A stretch of 64,000 nucleotides of DNA. It comes from Alkalihalophilus pseudofirmus (GTDB lineage Bacteria > Bacillota > Bacilli > Bacillales > Bacillaceae_D). Every line of letters begins with the position of its first letter. Position 1 is the first letter of the stretch. The stretch covers positions 2,708,001-2,772,000 of the forward strand of contig NZ_CP117835.1 in assembly GCF_029094545.1 (NCBI RefSeq). Direction: 5' to 3'. The translations under genes were made by a program, and so were the position numbers. Of the stretch, positions 36,262 to 44,806 are shown one piece after another. The notes beneath the pieces are model-generated. The model was not told the DNA's origin, made no database searches, and worked only from the letters and a program-made list of their open reading frames with translations.

Positions 36262-36371
36262 AATGCTGCCCCCTTTTCTATCTTACAGCTATTATGACAT
36301 AACTTTCCTAGAATGAAAATCATCCAGCCTTTAATACCTTATAGTTGTCACAATCGCCAATAAATCATAAA

Positions 36372-36395
36372 GAAGCGAGGGAGAACCCTCGCTTC
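36372..36395 (-). terminator. Terminator after ykzI
   Basis: Perfect 10-bp stem GAAGCGAGGG/CCCTCGCTTC with a weak T run to the left. Confidence 0.65.
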
Positions 36396-36422
36396 AAATT
36401 CTTTTATTTGGTTAAGTACTGT

Positions 36423-36620
36423 TTAATGAGTATGTCCTTTTAATTGTACAAGTTCTTCTCTTAGTAGCTCAAGAATGCGTTTGGCTTCATTCATTTGATC
36501 AATATCTTCTTGAATCATCGCATCATGAAGTGTCATTAGTTCGTAATCAATTTCAAGCTTCAAAGCTGGAATTCGCTTACCTACATCGATTCGCTTAACC
36601 TCTTGGATCACTTGTTTCAT
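36423..36620 (-). CDS. YkzI-like small protein
   Basis: 65 residues from ATG 36620, with AAAGGGGTG upstream; the frame further out has no site. Wholly helical and charged, with heptad-like leucines (EAKRILELLREELVQLKG), so probably a coiled coil. Named by position between yktB and yktC in B. subtilis; function unknown. Confidence 0.68.
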   Translation of the reverse strand: MKQVIQEVKRIDVGKRIPALKLEIDYELMTLHDAMIQEDIDQMNEAKRILELLREELVQLKGHTH

Positions 36621-36863
36621 TGCCCAACACCCCTTTAACGTAGAGTTTAGCAGATAGGATAAGTTCATGAGAGATTTTACTAAATTTTCAGTAAATTTAG
36701 TTATTTATAGTATAGCATATGTTAAGACAAGATAAAATGCAACCAATGTTTTAATTTTCTGTGAAATTTTTGGCATCAAGTTAAAGTGTGTGGAGCATAG
36801 TTTATGATTAAAAGTAAGCTGTTATGATAATATAAGGAAATAAAGACTTCAGGAGGTTAAACG

Positions 36864-37505
36864 ATGGCTGAAATCGAATTTACACAAGAGGATTTTGATG
36901 TATTTGACATCGAGGGATTAGATGCAAGAATGGAAGCATTAAAAACAAGAATCCGCCCAAAATTTGAAGCTTTAGGAATAGAGCTTGCTCCCACCCTATC
37001 TTCAATGACTGGCGATGAATTTTTTACACATGTAGCTAAGCATGCTAGACGAAAAGTAAACCCTCCAAATGATACGTGGGTGGCATTTGCTGCGAATAAA
37101 CGAGGGTATAAAAAATTACCTCATTTTCAGGTTGGGTTATTCGGTACTCATTTATTTGTCTGGTTTGCAATGATTTATGAAGCACCTGCTAAAGGGGAGT
37201 TTGCAGAGAGGCTCTTAGATAACCCTGGCGAATGGCTTAAAAAGGTCCCTAAAGATTTTGTCTGGTCTATTGATCATATGAAACCTGAAGCGATCTCGCA
37301 AAGTGATGTCGATGCTGACGAATTCACATCAATGCTCACACGCCTTCGCGATGTAAAAAAAGCCGAATTATTATGCGGGATTCATATTGACCGTCAAGAT
37401 CCAATATTAAAAGATGGGGATGCATTGTTAAAACGCATTGAAGAAACGTATCAACATCTGCTCCCCCTTTACCAAGAAGCACAGAAAGCATCCGTTCCTT
37501 CCTAA
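36864..37505 (+). CDS. yktB: YktB family protein (UPF0637/DUF1054)
   Basis: 213 residues with CAGGAGG seven bases before the ATG. Soluble alpha/beta protein; family signatures [16 protein letters not shown] at the N terminus and [20 protein letters not shown] centrally. Structures exist for relatives but no function. Divergent from ykzI and convergent with yktA, as in B. subtilis. Confidence 0.92.
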   Translation: MAEIEFTQEDFDVFDIEGLDARMEALKTRIRPKFEALGIELAPTLSSMTGDEFFTHVAKHARRKVNPPNDTWVAFAANKRGYKKLPHFQVGLFGTHLFVWFAMIYEAPAKGEFAERLLDNPGEWLKKVPKDFVWSIDHMKPEAISQSDVDADEFTSMLTRLRDVKKAELLCGIHIDRQDPILKDGDALLKRIEETYQHLLPLYQEAQKASVPS

Positions 37506-37515
37506 AATGATAAGC

Positions 37516-37546
37516 AAAAGGCTGACCTTAAATAGGCCAGCCTTTT
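37516..37546. terminator. Bidirectional terminator between yktB and yktA
   Basis: AAAAGGCTG/CAGCCTTTT stem with inner CC/GG pairing and T tract. Confidence 0.8.
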
Positions 37547-37549
37547 TAG

Positions 37550-37822
37550 CTACTTCATCTTCACGACGGTATTTTCGTCTTGTTCTCTCGCTTTTTTTAC
37601 TGTGTGATAGCAAGATACATCAGCTTGTTGTTCAAACTCTTTAAATACTTGTTTTTCTTCACTTTTTGAAGGGACAATTTCCTTAAAGCGGCGGTATTTA
37701 GCTAACAGTTCATCCCTGCCTATGCCTTTTTGATAAGCTTTTTCAATTGCTTGGAAAAATTCCACCACATCAATCACTTCTTCTGTAGACCAATCGAGTG
37801 AGATCGGCATATTCATTTCCAT
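37550..37822 (-). CDS. yktA: YktA family protein (UPF0223)
   Basis: 90 residues from ATG 37822 with AGGAGAGG. Helical small protein with the family core [19 protein letters not shown] and [20 protein letters not shown]. No known function. It lies 29 bases after the nitronate monooxygenase-like gene on the same strand (which is upstream), so the two may share a transcript. Confidence 0.92.
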   Translation of the reverse strand: MEMNMPISLDWSTEEVIDVVEFFQAIEKAYQKGIGRDELLAKYRRFKEIVPSKSEEKQVFKEFEQQADVSCYHTVKKAREQDENTVVKMK

Positions 37823-37851
37823 AAAAACCTCTCCTGCCTGCTGACACTAGT

Positions 37852-38802
37852 TTAGTGCCAGCGTTTTCTTATGTCTAGACCTTCTGAAATCATACGGTCC
37901 ATCAACTCTTGTACAGTTGGAATATCATGAATTCGTCCCATCACTTGCCCAGCCCAGCCAAATCCTGATTCTTTCCCATCATAAATATAGGCTTTGTTAG
38001 CTTCCCCGCTAATATACTGCTTTAACGCTTCATATGTAGGAGTTTTCTCCTCTATTTCTAATATTTTATCCGTCCAGCTATTTTTAATTGCACGAGCAGG
38101 TGCGCCGAGTGAGCGCTTAATCACTACAGTATCTTCTTCAGATGCTTCAACAAGACGTTCTTTATATTCTGAACTAGCATGAATACATTCCTTCGTTGCA
38201 ATAAATCTGGTCCCCATTTCTATTCCCTCTGCACCAAGAGCCAATGCAGCCATCATACCACGACCATCCCCAATTCCTCCAGAAGCAATGACGGGTATCT
38301 TTACTGAGTCTACGACTTGAGGGATCAACACCATCGTTCCCGTATCGCTGCGCCCAAGATGTCCTCCTCCTTCTTGACCAACTACCATTACCGCATCAGC
38401 ACCTAACTCTTCGGCTTTTTCTGCTTGCCTTCTTGCAGCTACTAAAACGAGGGTTTTTATGGATGTCCCTTTTAACATGTCAAAAATCGGTGTGGGGTTT
38501 CCACCTGTCATTGATACAACAGGCACCTTTTCATCAATCGCAACTTGAAGCATATGTTCAAATGGGCGTCCATGCTGGCCGATTGCAAAGTTTACTCCAA
38601 ATGGTTTAGATGTTTTTTTCCTAACTGCATGAATTTCATCTCTTAAAGCTTCAGGAGACTCTAGCGACATAGCTGTAATTTGTCCAAGCCCCCCTGCTTC
38701 TGATACGGCAGCAGCCAAGTCAGAATATGCTAAATAAGCAAGCCCCCCTTGAATAATTGGATATTCAATACCTAATAGTTTTGTCACTCTCGTTTCCCAC
38801 AT
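37852..38802 (-). CDS. Nitronate monooxygenase / FabK-like FMN enzyme
   Basis: 316 residues from ATG 38802 after GGAGGG; the open frame to 38829 precedes that site. FMN-dependent TIM barrel of the 2-nitropropane dioxygenase/FabK superfamily: PIIQGGLAYLAYSDLAAAVS at the start, VGQEGGGHLGR (catalytic His) and the phosphate-binding IPVIASGGIGDGRG, with ALGAEGIEMGTRF. It could oxidise alkyl nitronates or act as enoyl-ACP reductase II; sequence alone does not separate these. Confidence 0.85.
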   Translation of the reverse strand: MWETRVTKLLGIEYPIIQGGLAYLAYSDLAAAVSEAGGLGQITAMSLESPEALRDEIHAVRKKTSKPFGVNFAIGQHGRPFEHMLQVAIDEKVPVVSMTGGNPTPIFDMLKGTSIKTLVLVAARRQAEKAEELGADAVMVVGQEGGGHLGRSDTGTMVLIPQVVDSVKIPVIASGGIGDGRGMMAALALGAEGIEMGTRFIATKECIHASSEYKERLVEASEEDTVVIKRSLGAPARAIKNSWTDKILEIEEKTPTYEALKQYISGEANKAYIYDGKESGFGWAGQVMGRIHDIPTVQELMDRMISEGLDIRKRWH

Positions 38803-39053
38803 CGTCCATCCCTCCAAGTGTAATTGCACATTTTAAATTGTAAGCGTAATCAAAATAGAATGAATAATTAGACTTCATTACTTATAGTTTAACACAGCTT
38901 TTTATGAGTCGCATATAAGTACTAAATTTGAATCTATGCAGAGTGCTCTATGATTTGGTATACTCTAATTTGTTTTATAAAATATGAAAGAACACAATTG
39001 AAATCAACTTTAGTAAAGATTATTATTCGATGATTATAAATGAGGTGAACGTG

Positions 39054-40526
39054 TTGTCACGACAAGATATAACTCCTTTATTTACAGGGGTAAAAGAGCA
39101 TGCAGAACAAAACCCGATCCAATTTCATATCCCGGGACATAAAAAAGGAACAGGCATGGATCCTGAATTCAGACATTTTATTGGAGAGAATGCATTATCA
39201 ATTGATTTAATAAATATTGCCCCATTAGATGACCTCCATCATCCACATGGAATCATTAAGGAAGCACAGGAACTTGCAGCAGAGGCATTCGGCGCAGATT
39301 ATACCTTTTTTTCTGTACAAGGGACAAGCGGGGCTATCATGACGATGATCATGTCCGTTTGCGGACCGGGAGATAAAATTATTGTACCGAGGAATGTTCA
39401 TAAGTCTATTATGTCAGCGATTATCTTCTCTGGTGCAACACCTATATTTATTCATCCCGAGATTGACCCGGACCTCGGGATCTCTCACGGAATTACATTA
39501 GATTCTGTGGAGAGAGCTTTAGAATCACATCCCGATGCAAAAGGGCTGCTCGTTATTAACCCAACATACTTTGGAATCTCAGCTAATTTGGAGGCAATTG
39601 TTGAAGTTGCCCATTCTTATTGCATTCCTGTTCTAGTAGACGAAGCACACGGTGTCCATATTCATTTTCATGATAAACTTCCGCTATCAGCGATGCAGGC
39701 TGGTGCTGATATGGCAGCTACAAGTGTTCACAAACTCGGGGGATCGATGACTCAAAGTTCAGTCCTTAATGTTAAAGAAGGGTTAGTTTCACCTAAGAGA
39801 GTGCAGTCCATTATTAGTATGTTGACAACCACGTCTACCTCTTATCTACTATTATCATCTTTAGATGTGGCTAGAAAACGGTTAGCGACAGATGGTGAAG
39901 CTTTAATCGACCATACGATAAAACTAGCTCAACAAACAAGAGCTCGCTTAAATGAAATTCCGGGAATTATATGTGTCGGCAGTGAAATTCTTGGCACAAA
40001 GGCAACTTACGATATGGACCCTACCAAATTAATCATATCTATTAAAGAATTAAGTATGAATGGGTATGAGGTTGAGAATTGGTTAAGAGAGCGTTATAAA
40101 ATCGAAGTTGAACTTTCTGACCTTTACAATATATTGTGCATCGTATCTTTGGGGGATACCGAAGAAAAAATGGAGATCCTTGTGCAAGCTCTCAGTGAAT
40201 TAGCAAAAGCTCATCAACGTTCAGAGAGCCTAGAACCAAAAGCTGTCTATGTACCAAATATCCCGACATTAGCCTTATCACCGCGTGATGCGTTTTATGC
40301 AGAAACGGAAGTGATTCGATTTGATGAATCTGCAGGCCGAATCATTGCTGAATTCATTATGGTCTATCCGCCAGGCATACCTATTCTTATTCCTGGTGAA
40401 ATCATCTCACAAGAAAACTTAGCTTATATAAAAGAAAATTTACAAGCAGGCTTACCAGTACAAGGGCCTGAAGATGCTACATTTAATACATTAAGAGTCA
40501 TTAAAGAACATCAGGCGATCAAATAA
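39054..40526 (+). CDS. speA: Orn/Lys/Arg decarboxylase family (arginine decarboxylase SpeA)
   Basis: 490 residues from TTG 39054, six bases after GAGGTG; the upstream ATG at 39030 lies before the site. PLP fold type I short-form decarboxylase: N-terminal IPGHKKGTGMDPEF, the PLP lysine in SVHKLGGSMTQSS, the phosphate-site TSGAIMTMIMS, and a C-terminal domain ending in YPPGIPILIPGE. Likely makes agmatine from arginine for polyamines; lysine specificity cannot be excluded. Located beside sr1P as in B. subtilis, with a shared terminator. Confidence 0.9.
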   Translation: MSRQDITPLFTGVKEHAEQNPIQFHIPGHKKGTGMDPEFRHFIGENALSIDLINIAPLDDLHHPHGIIKEAQELAAEAFGADYTFFSVQGTSGAIMTMIMSVCGPGDKIIVPRNVHKSIMSAIIFSGATPIFIHPEIDPDLGISHGITLDSVERALESHPDAKGLLVINPTYFGISANLEAIVEVAHSYCIPVLVDEAHGVHIHFHDKLPLSAMQAGADMAATSVHKLGGSMTQSSVLNVKEGLVSPKRVQSIISMLTTTSTSYLLLSSLDVARKRLATDGEALIDHTIKLAQQTRARLNEIPGIICVGSEILGTKATYDMDPTKLIISIKELSMNGYEVENWLRERYKIEVELSDLYNILCIVSLGDTEEKMEILVQALSELAKAHQRSESLEPKAVYVPNIPTLALSPRDAFYAETEVIRFDESAGRIIAEFIMVYPPGIPILIPGEIISQENLAYIKENLQAGLPVQGPEDATFNTLRVIKEHQAIK

Positions 40527-40531
40527 CAAAA

Positions 40532-40561
40532 AAGCATGCCCCCGTTATGAGGGGCATGCTT
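40532..40561. terminator. Bidirectional terminator for speA and the SR1-like RNA
   Basis: Perfect 11-bp stem AAGCATGCCCC/GGGGCATGCTT between convergent ends; T-rich both ways. Confidence 0.88.
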
Positions 40562-40570
40562 CTTTTATAA

Positions 40571-40696
40571 TTATTTTTGCTTCTTAGCTGATTTGCAGTC
40601 AATACAGTTATGTCCTTGAGCATAAAGTTTTGTAACCTTTTCACCTTCAAAATGTTCGATCGTCTTGTTGCAGTTTTGGCAAATGATTGTACCCAT
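40571..40696 (-). CDS. sr1P: GapA-binding peptide SR1P (SR1 dual-function RNA)
   Basis: 41 residues, starting MGTIICQNCNKTIEHFEGEK, closely like B. subtilis SR1P (MGTIVCQDCNEAI...). CxxC pairs at 6/9 and 31/34 form a probable zinc site. In B. subtilis SR1P binds glyceraldehyde-3-phosphate dehydrogenase GapA and promotes its interaction with RNase J1, while the RNA also represses ahrC translation. Ribosome site AAAGGGGATG. It is encoded beside speA, as known for SR1. The transcript (about 40740 to 40532) would be roughly 210 bases, near SR1 size. Confidence 0.9.
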   Translation of the reverse strand: MGTIICQNCNKTIEHFEGEKVTKLYAQGHNCIDCKSAKKQK

Positions 40697-40747
40697 GAGA
40701 GCATCCCCTTTATGCGTTTTTGTAAGCGGTTTATTTTCTATAAATCT

Positions 40748-40776
40748 ATAATAATATGTCACATTAAATTCGTCAA
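40748..40776 (-). promoter_or_regulatory. Sigma-A promoter of the sr1P gene
   Basis: On the minus strand TTGACG (40776-40771), 17-base spacer, TATTAT (40753-40748). Start expected near 40740, about 45 bases before the peptide ATG. Confidence 0.75.
40753..40763 (-). promoter_or_regulatory. CcpN-type operator overlapping the sr1P promoter spacer
   Basis: TGTGACATATT fits the CcpN consensus TRTGHYATAYW at all 11 positions and abuts the -10 box. Confidence 0.65.
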
Positions 40777-40785
40777 CCATTAATT

Positions 40786-40796
40786 TGTATGTCACA
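40786..40796 (-). promoter_or_regulatory. CcpN-type operator upstream of the sr1P -35 box
   Basis: TGTGACATACA fits TRTGHYATAYW fully, 33 bases (three helical turns) from the first site and just upstream of -35. Confidence 0.65.
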
Positions 40797-40840
40797 TTAA
40801 AAAAATTTTTATAATTATGTCCTACCTTTTTGGCATAAAA

Positions 40841-40870
40841 AATAAGAGAGCCGATAACGGCCCTCTTATT
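40841..40870 (-). terminator. Terminator of the GAF gene
   Basis: 13-bp stem AATAAGAGGGCCG/CGGCTCTCTTATT with one G-T pair, then six T on the minus strand; overlaps the GAF stop. Confidence 0.88.
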
Positions 40871-41309
40871 CGTAGTATTTATAATTTGCCTCAATAAAAT
40901 TTGTAACTTCTTGAATAAAGATAAGATCATCCTCGCCTATTTCATAAAATTCTCTTGGGATTTGAAAAGATAACAGACCAATCAAGTGATGCCCCTTATA
41001 AAATGGAGCAATAATGTACTGTTTATCAGCCTTTTTTTCAAAAATCATTTCCCCTCGAATAGCTGCAATACTGTGCAGTCCTTCTCCATATGGAATAACA
41101 GCCTCCTCACATGGAGCCACCCCAGCAAACGCCGCTTGAGTAAAGTTCGCTTCACTTGCTGTATATAAGCACACTGAAAATTGTTGATCCATTTTGCTAA
41201 CAAGCTTATGTACAATCCCACGATAAAAATCTGGCAATGTTCTAGCATAATCAGGTACAGAGCCCACAGCAAGTCTTAATTCATCTAGGAGTTGTGATTT
41301 ATCAACCAA
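40866..41309 (-). CDS. GAF domain-containing protein
   Basis: 147 residues from TTG 41309, seven bases after AGGGGGG. A single GAF-like sensor domain (about 25-145): strands FSVCLYTASEANFTQAAFAG, EGLHSIAAIRGEMIFEKKA and HHLIGLLSFQIPREF. No output domain, so it may act through a partner. A single-domain free methionine sulfoxide reductase is possible, but I see one cysteine only in the central region (Cys82-type GVAPCEEAV) and another in VCLY, not its usual set. A terminator-like hairpin stands directly before its ribosome site. Confidence 0.75.
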   Translation of the reverse strand: MVDKSQLLDELRLAVGSVPDYARTLPDFYRGIVHKLVSKMDQQFSVCLYTASEANFTQAAFAGVAPCEEAVIPYGEGLHSIAAIRGEMIFEKKADKQYIIAPFYKGHHLIGLLSFQIPREFYEIGEDDLIFIQEVTNFIEANYKYYE

Positions 41310-41327
41310 GCCCTCGCCCCCCTAAAA

Positions 41328-41362
41328 AATAATCATAAACCAAAGAATGGTTTATGATTATT
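41328..41362 (-). terminator. Terminator or attenuator between the M23 lipoprotein and GAF genes
   Basis: Perfect 15-bp stem AATAATCATAAACCA/TGGTTTATGATTATT, 5-base loop, then a T run that leads straight into the GAF ribosome site AGGGGGG. Confidence 0.85.
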
Positions 41363-41448
41363 ACAATAGCATATTATAGTAAAAAAAGGTTGTAAGCTTC
41401 AGTCGAAACGTGTCGAACCCCTCATTAATGCCAAATTCAATGCCTAAT

Positions 41449-42513
41449 TCAATCCCAAATTCGTTGAAGTACTTCTTTTACTTCTTCTTGATTAAGAGGT
41501 TTCCAAAACAGCTCTCCGTATATTAATAAATCTTGATGAAGGTGAAGCTCTGTTAAATCTTGATTAACTGCCCCGCTTGTCCCAGAGTTTCCAACATAGC
41601 CAATAATTGATTCTGCATTTACTCGGCTGCCGACTTGAATATCTTCTGGGATATCGTATAAATGAGCAAAACGATTCATCACACCATTTGGATACTGCAC
41701 CCATACTTGTCTGCCTCTTAAGCGGTCAAATATATACTCAGGTGTTTCGCCTAGCTGAGAAGTCAATGCTAAGTCTTGATTTCGAACTTCAGGCGACGGG
41801 TATTCTACAAAGTCGTGATCGGCCCGAACGACAATCCCCTCACCCATAGCATAAATAGGGGTGTCTGTGTAGATGTTACCTCCTGAAGAATGATCATACC
41901 AATCAATCCCTTCATGAAAGCCGTTACGATACGTTCTTGGCGCACCAGGAAGATGACTAGCAATGGTACTTACTTCAGCCCCTTTAATAGGCTTTTCAAG
42001 AAAGTCTAAATAATCAACCATCTGATCTACATTCCACTCTTCAAAATTAAATGACTCAGGCGGCCCTCCTACTGCTTCAGCTGGACCAAACCATGAGAAC
42101 GTTGCAGTCTCTTCTTTAAAGGTAACTGGAGTGTTTAAGCCTTTTTCAATAAATGCAATAGGTAAGTACACTTCATCTTCTTCATTTATAACTAAATAAA
42201 TATCATCAGTAGCTAAGTATTCTCCGTTTCTTTCTAGAACAGGCACTTCATCTATCATATAAAACTGATCTTCATCGATCGTAAGCTGCAATGTACGATG
42301 TAATTCATCAAAGGAATATTCCCCTCCTGTGATTTGAACTAAATCATCAATATGGACTACTGCCTCGTTTTCTAAAACTTCAATCGGAATCTCTGCTAAA
42401 GCTTCTTCATTTTCTGCCACTTCTTCTACTTCTTCATTCTGCTCTGTTTCTTGCTGACACCCAGCAGCTATAGCTCCCAAAAGGAGCAAACTAACCAAAA
42501 AACGTTTCACCAT
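41449..42513 (-). CDS. M23 family (LytM-type) peptidase lipoprotein
   Basis: 354 residues. Lipoprotein signal with Cys19 (AIAAGC), an acidic linker (Glu-rich, about 20-50), a copper-amine-oxidase-like or unknown N-terminal domain (50-150), then a peptidase M23 domain (about 205-340): metal residues HEGIDWYD and HLHQD, with GVMNRFAHL and the GYVGNSGTSG loop in between. Predicted to cut peptidoglycan cross-links or act as a regulator of wall hydrolases outside the membrane. The deacetylase gene lies just upstream on the same strand. Confidence 0.87.
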   Translation of the reverse strand: MVKRFLVSLLLLGAIAAGCQQETEQNEEVEEVAENEEALAEIPIEVLENEAVVHIDDLVQITGGEYSFDELHRTLQLTIDEDQFYMIDEVPVLERNGEYLATDDIYLVINEEDEVYLPIAFIEKGLNTPVTFKEETATFSWFGPAEAVGGPPESFNFEEWNVDQMVDYLDFLEKPIKGAEVSTIASHLPGAPRTYRNGFHEGIDWYDHSSGGNIYTDTPIYAMGEGIVVRADHDFVEYPSPEVRNQDLALTSQLGETPEYIFDRLRGRQVWVQYPNGVMNRFAHLYDIPEDIQVGSRVNAESIIGYVGNSGTSGAVNQDLTELHLHQDLLIYGELFWKPLNQEEVKEVLQRIWD

Positions 42514-42597
42514 TCATGCCTCTCATTTCTGTTTAAAATAGGATTCTTTATTTCTTACCAGTATAACCCGAGAATGTCTTAATAGACGTATAGATGA

Positions 42598-43458
42598 TTA
42601 TTCTAAGCCTTTAATTTCCCTAGGATCAACAATATCGTAGCCTTTCTCTTTTAAGCCAGTAACAATGTCTTCTATGGCCTCCATCGTCCACTCTCGATCA
42701 TGCATAAGAATATTAGCTCCATTCGTTAATAGTGGGGTATTCACCATAATGTCTGCTAGAGCTTCCTTTTCCATATACTCAGCTTCCCAATCATAGCCGT
42801 ATGTCCAGTTCATCAGAATCATTCCCTCGTCGCGAACGACAGACTCAGTATACGCTGTATTCGCCCCAAAAGGTGCTCTGAAAAACCTTGGGCGCTCCCC
42901 AGTAACCTCTTCTATCAAATCGTTTAACTCGACAATTTCTCTATGTTGTTCCTCTTCGCTTAACTCTTTTAAGTTAGGATGATTCATTGTGTGATTGCCA
43001 ATCTCAAAGCCCATATCGTGTATCCTTTTTAAGTCAGCTTGTCCTTTTTCACTTTCAATAAAATGGCCGTTAACAAAGAATATTGCGCCAGCCCCTAGTT
43101 CATTTAACGTATCTGCCATGTCTGTACTATATTTATCAGGCGCATCATCAATTGTCAGCAAGACGATATTTTTTTCACTTTCAGTTAATGATTCTACCTT
43201 CCAATTTGTTTCATTTACCTTATATAGAGCTTTAGGTTCCTGCTCAGAAATGTTATCTTCAGTTTGCTGATCTTTGCTTTTAGACTCACCTTCTCCTGAC
43301 TCGAATTCTTTGGAATCAGAATTTCCTTGCTCTTTTTCTTCGATTTCTTCTACAGCTTCTTGATCACTAATCTCTTCTTGTTCCACAGTAGTCGTACAAC
43401 CCGCTATGATGATCAGTACAGCAAAGATAATCACTAGGTAAAAAGATGACTTACTCAA
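42598..43458 (-). CDS. Polysaccharide deacetylase (NodB domain) lipoprotein
   Basis: 286 residues from TTG 43458; the in-frame GTG at 43470 overlaps the AAAGGGTG site. Lipobox IAGC, acidic Glu/Ser/Lys linker (about 25-75), NodB domain (about 95-280): LLTIDDAPDKYS holds the metal aspartate pair, IGNHTMNHPNL the metal histidines, RPRFFRAPFGAN and ILMHDREW the further active-site motifs. Likely N-deacetylates cell-wall sugar on the outer face. It may form an operon with the M23 gene (84-base gap without a terminator). Confidence 0.9.
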   Translation of the reverse strand: MSKSSFYLVIIFAVLIIIAGCTTTVEQEEISDQEAVEEIEEKEQGNSDSKEFESGEGESKSKDQQTEDNISEQEPKALYKVNETNWKVESLTESEKNIVLLTIDDAPDKYSTDMADTLNELGAGAIFFVNGHFIESEKGQADLKRIHDMGFEIGNHTMNHPNLKELSEEEQHREIVELNDLIEEVTGERPRFFRAPFGANTAYTESVVRDEGMILMNWTYGYDWEAEYMEKEALADIMVNTPLLTNGANILMHDREWTMEAIEDIVTGLKEKGYDIVDPREIKGLE

Positions 43459-43593
43459 CTTGAAACACACCCTTTCTTAACTAGACCTTGTAAATCATAT
43501 CAAACTTTTTCCTAACTTGGTAGATGTGTATAACTTTTTTCGACATGCATCATACTAAATATGATTCAAGGCTGGTGCAAAAAGAGGGATATT

Positions 43594-44640
43594 ATGCGAA
43601 AAAAAGTTGTTATTGGGAGAAGAGTGCTCAAAACAGGGCTCGCCGTATTTTTAACAGCCCTACTATGTCATTGGTTTGATCTCCCGGCCACCTTCGCTGT
43701 GATCACAGCGATTGTTACGACAGAACCGACTGCAGTGGACTCGCTAAAGAAGGGGTTAGTCCGTCTGCCGGCAGCGTCTATCGGTGCAATATTTGCTATC
43801 GTCCTTGATGTTACACTTGGACAATCTGCTTTGACCTATGCATTAGTAGCTATGTTAACCATATTTACTTGCTCTAAATTAAAATTAGATACAGGCACTC
43901 TTGTAGCCACCTTAACCGCTGTTGCCATGATTCCAGGTACGACCGACCATGTTATAGCTGATTTTTTTACCAGAATGTCTGGAACATCAACCGGTATTAT
44001 TGTCTCTACATTGGTTAACTTTGTTATTCTTCCTCCTAAATTTGGGCCGATCCTTGTAAATAAAGTGGACAGTTTATTTGAAAAGACGGCTCACACCTTA
44101 GAAAAGACTGTAGAACATCTCTTAGATAATGAAGAAAACGATCGAACTCATTTATACAGGGATTTACATAACCAGCTGACGACTACTTATCAATTGACTC
44201 AGTTTCAATATGATGAATGGCGTTATCGTAAATCAAATGAATTTGAAAGACGTTCTTTCGGCTTTCTTAAACGCAAACTAGATTACTTACACTTAGTCCT
44301 TTTTCACATCGGGAAGATTTGTCACTTGCGTGTAAACCACCATATTTCAGAAAAAGAAAGAGAAGAAATGATTGCAGCCGTGCGGTCATTCAAAAAAATT
44401 ATCGCTGACCCTCTTCACCAAATCGCAACAAGTCATCATGTGGTGATCGAGGATCTAAAACAAAAGAGAGGTTTTCACACAACCGAAGAAGAGACGATTT
44501 CTTTAATGACACTTGAATTATTATCGCTGCATAAAGCAACCGAGGAGCTCGCCCATATTACTCAAGATGAGCGACGGTTTTCTATTCAGGAATCCTCATA
44601 CCCTGACTATATTTTTAAACGAGCCATTCAATATGAATAA
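43594..44640 (+). CDS. Aromatic acid exporter/FUSC family membrane protein
   Basis: 348 residues from ATG 43594 after AAAGAGGG; the frame to 43561 has no site. N-terminal half with about six helices and the FUSC-like motif AIVTTEPTAVDSLKKGLVRLPAASIGA; C-terminal half soluble, helical and charged (about 165-348). Matches the ArAE/DUF939 group that includes B. subtilis YqjA. Substrate unknown; export of aromatic acids is the family's assigned role. Its stop is followed by a tandem 23-base duplication. Confidence 0.8.
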   Translation: MRKKVVIGRRVLKTGLAVFLTALLCHWFDLPATFAVITAIVTTEPTAVDSLKKGLVRLPAASIGAIFAIVLDVTLGQSALTYALVAMLTIFTCSKLKLDTGTLVATLTAVAMIPGTTDHVIADFFTRMSGTSTGIIVSTLVNFVILPPKFGPILVNKVDSLFEKTAHTLEKTVEHLLDNEENDRTHLYRDLHNQLTTTYQLTQFQYDEWRYRKSNEFERRSFGFLKRKLDYLHLVLFHIGKICHLRVNHHISEKEREEMIAAVRSFKKIIADPLHQIATSHHVVIEDLKQKRGFHTTEEETISLMTLELLSLHKATEELAHITQDERRFSIQESSYPDYIFKRAIQYE

Positions 44641-44643
44641 AAA

Positions 44644-44689
44644 AATAAAACCCTTATGAATAAAACAATAAAACCCTTATGAATAAAAC
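44644..44689. repeat. Perfect tandem duplication of a 23-base unit
   Basis: AATAAAACCCTTATGAATAA plus AAC occurs twice without a break, right after the exporter stop. The unit contains a piece resembling the end of that gene (TATGAATAA). Confidence 0.85.
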
Positions 44690-44780
44690 ATATAAAACCA
44701 CACACAACGAACCATTTAATGTCGTTTTAGTAAATAACAGTCTAAAGTGGTGTTTTTTGTGTAAAATTATCAAAAAATAT

Positions 44781-44806
44781 GTTTAATATAATCCAAAAGC
44801 GGTTAA
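44781..44806 (+). promoter_or_regulatory. Possible sigma-B promoter of the BCCT gene
   Basis: GTTTAA, 14-base spacer, GGTTAA; sigma-B consensus is GTTTAA-N12-15-GGGTAT. The -35 is exact, the -10 matches at 4 of 6. Confidence 0.4.
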
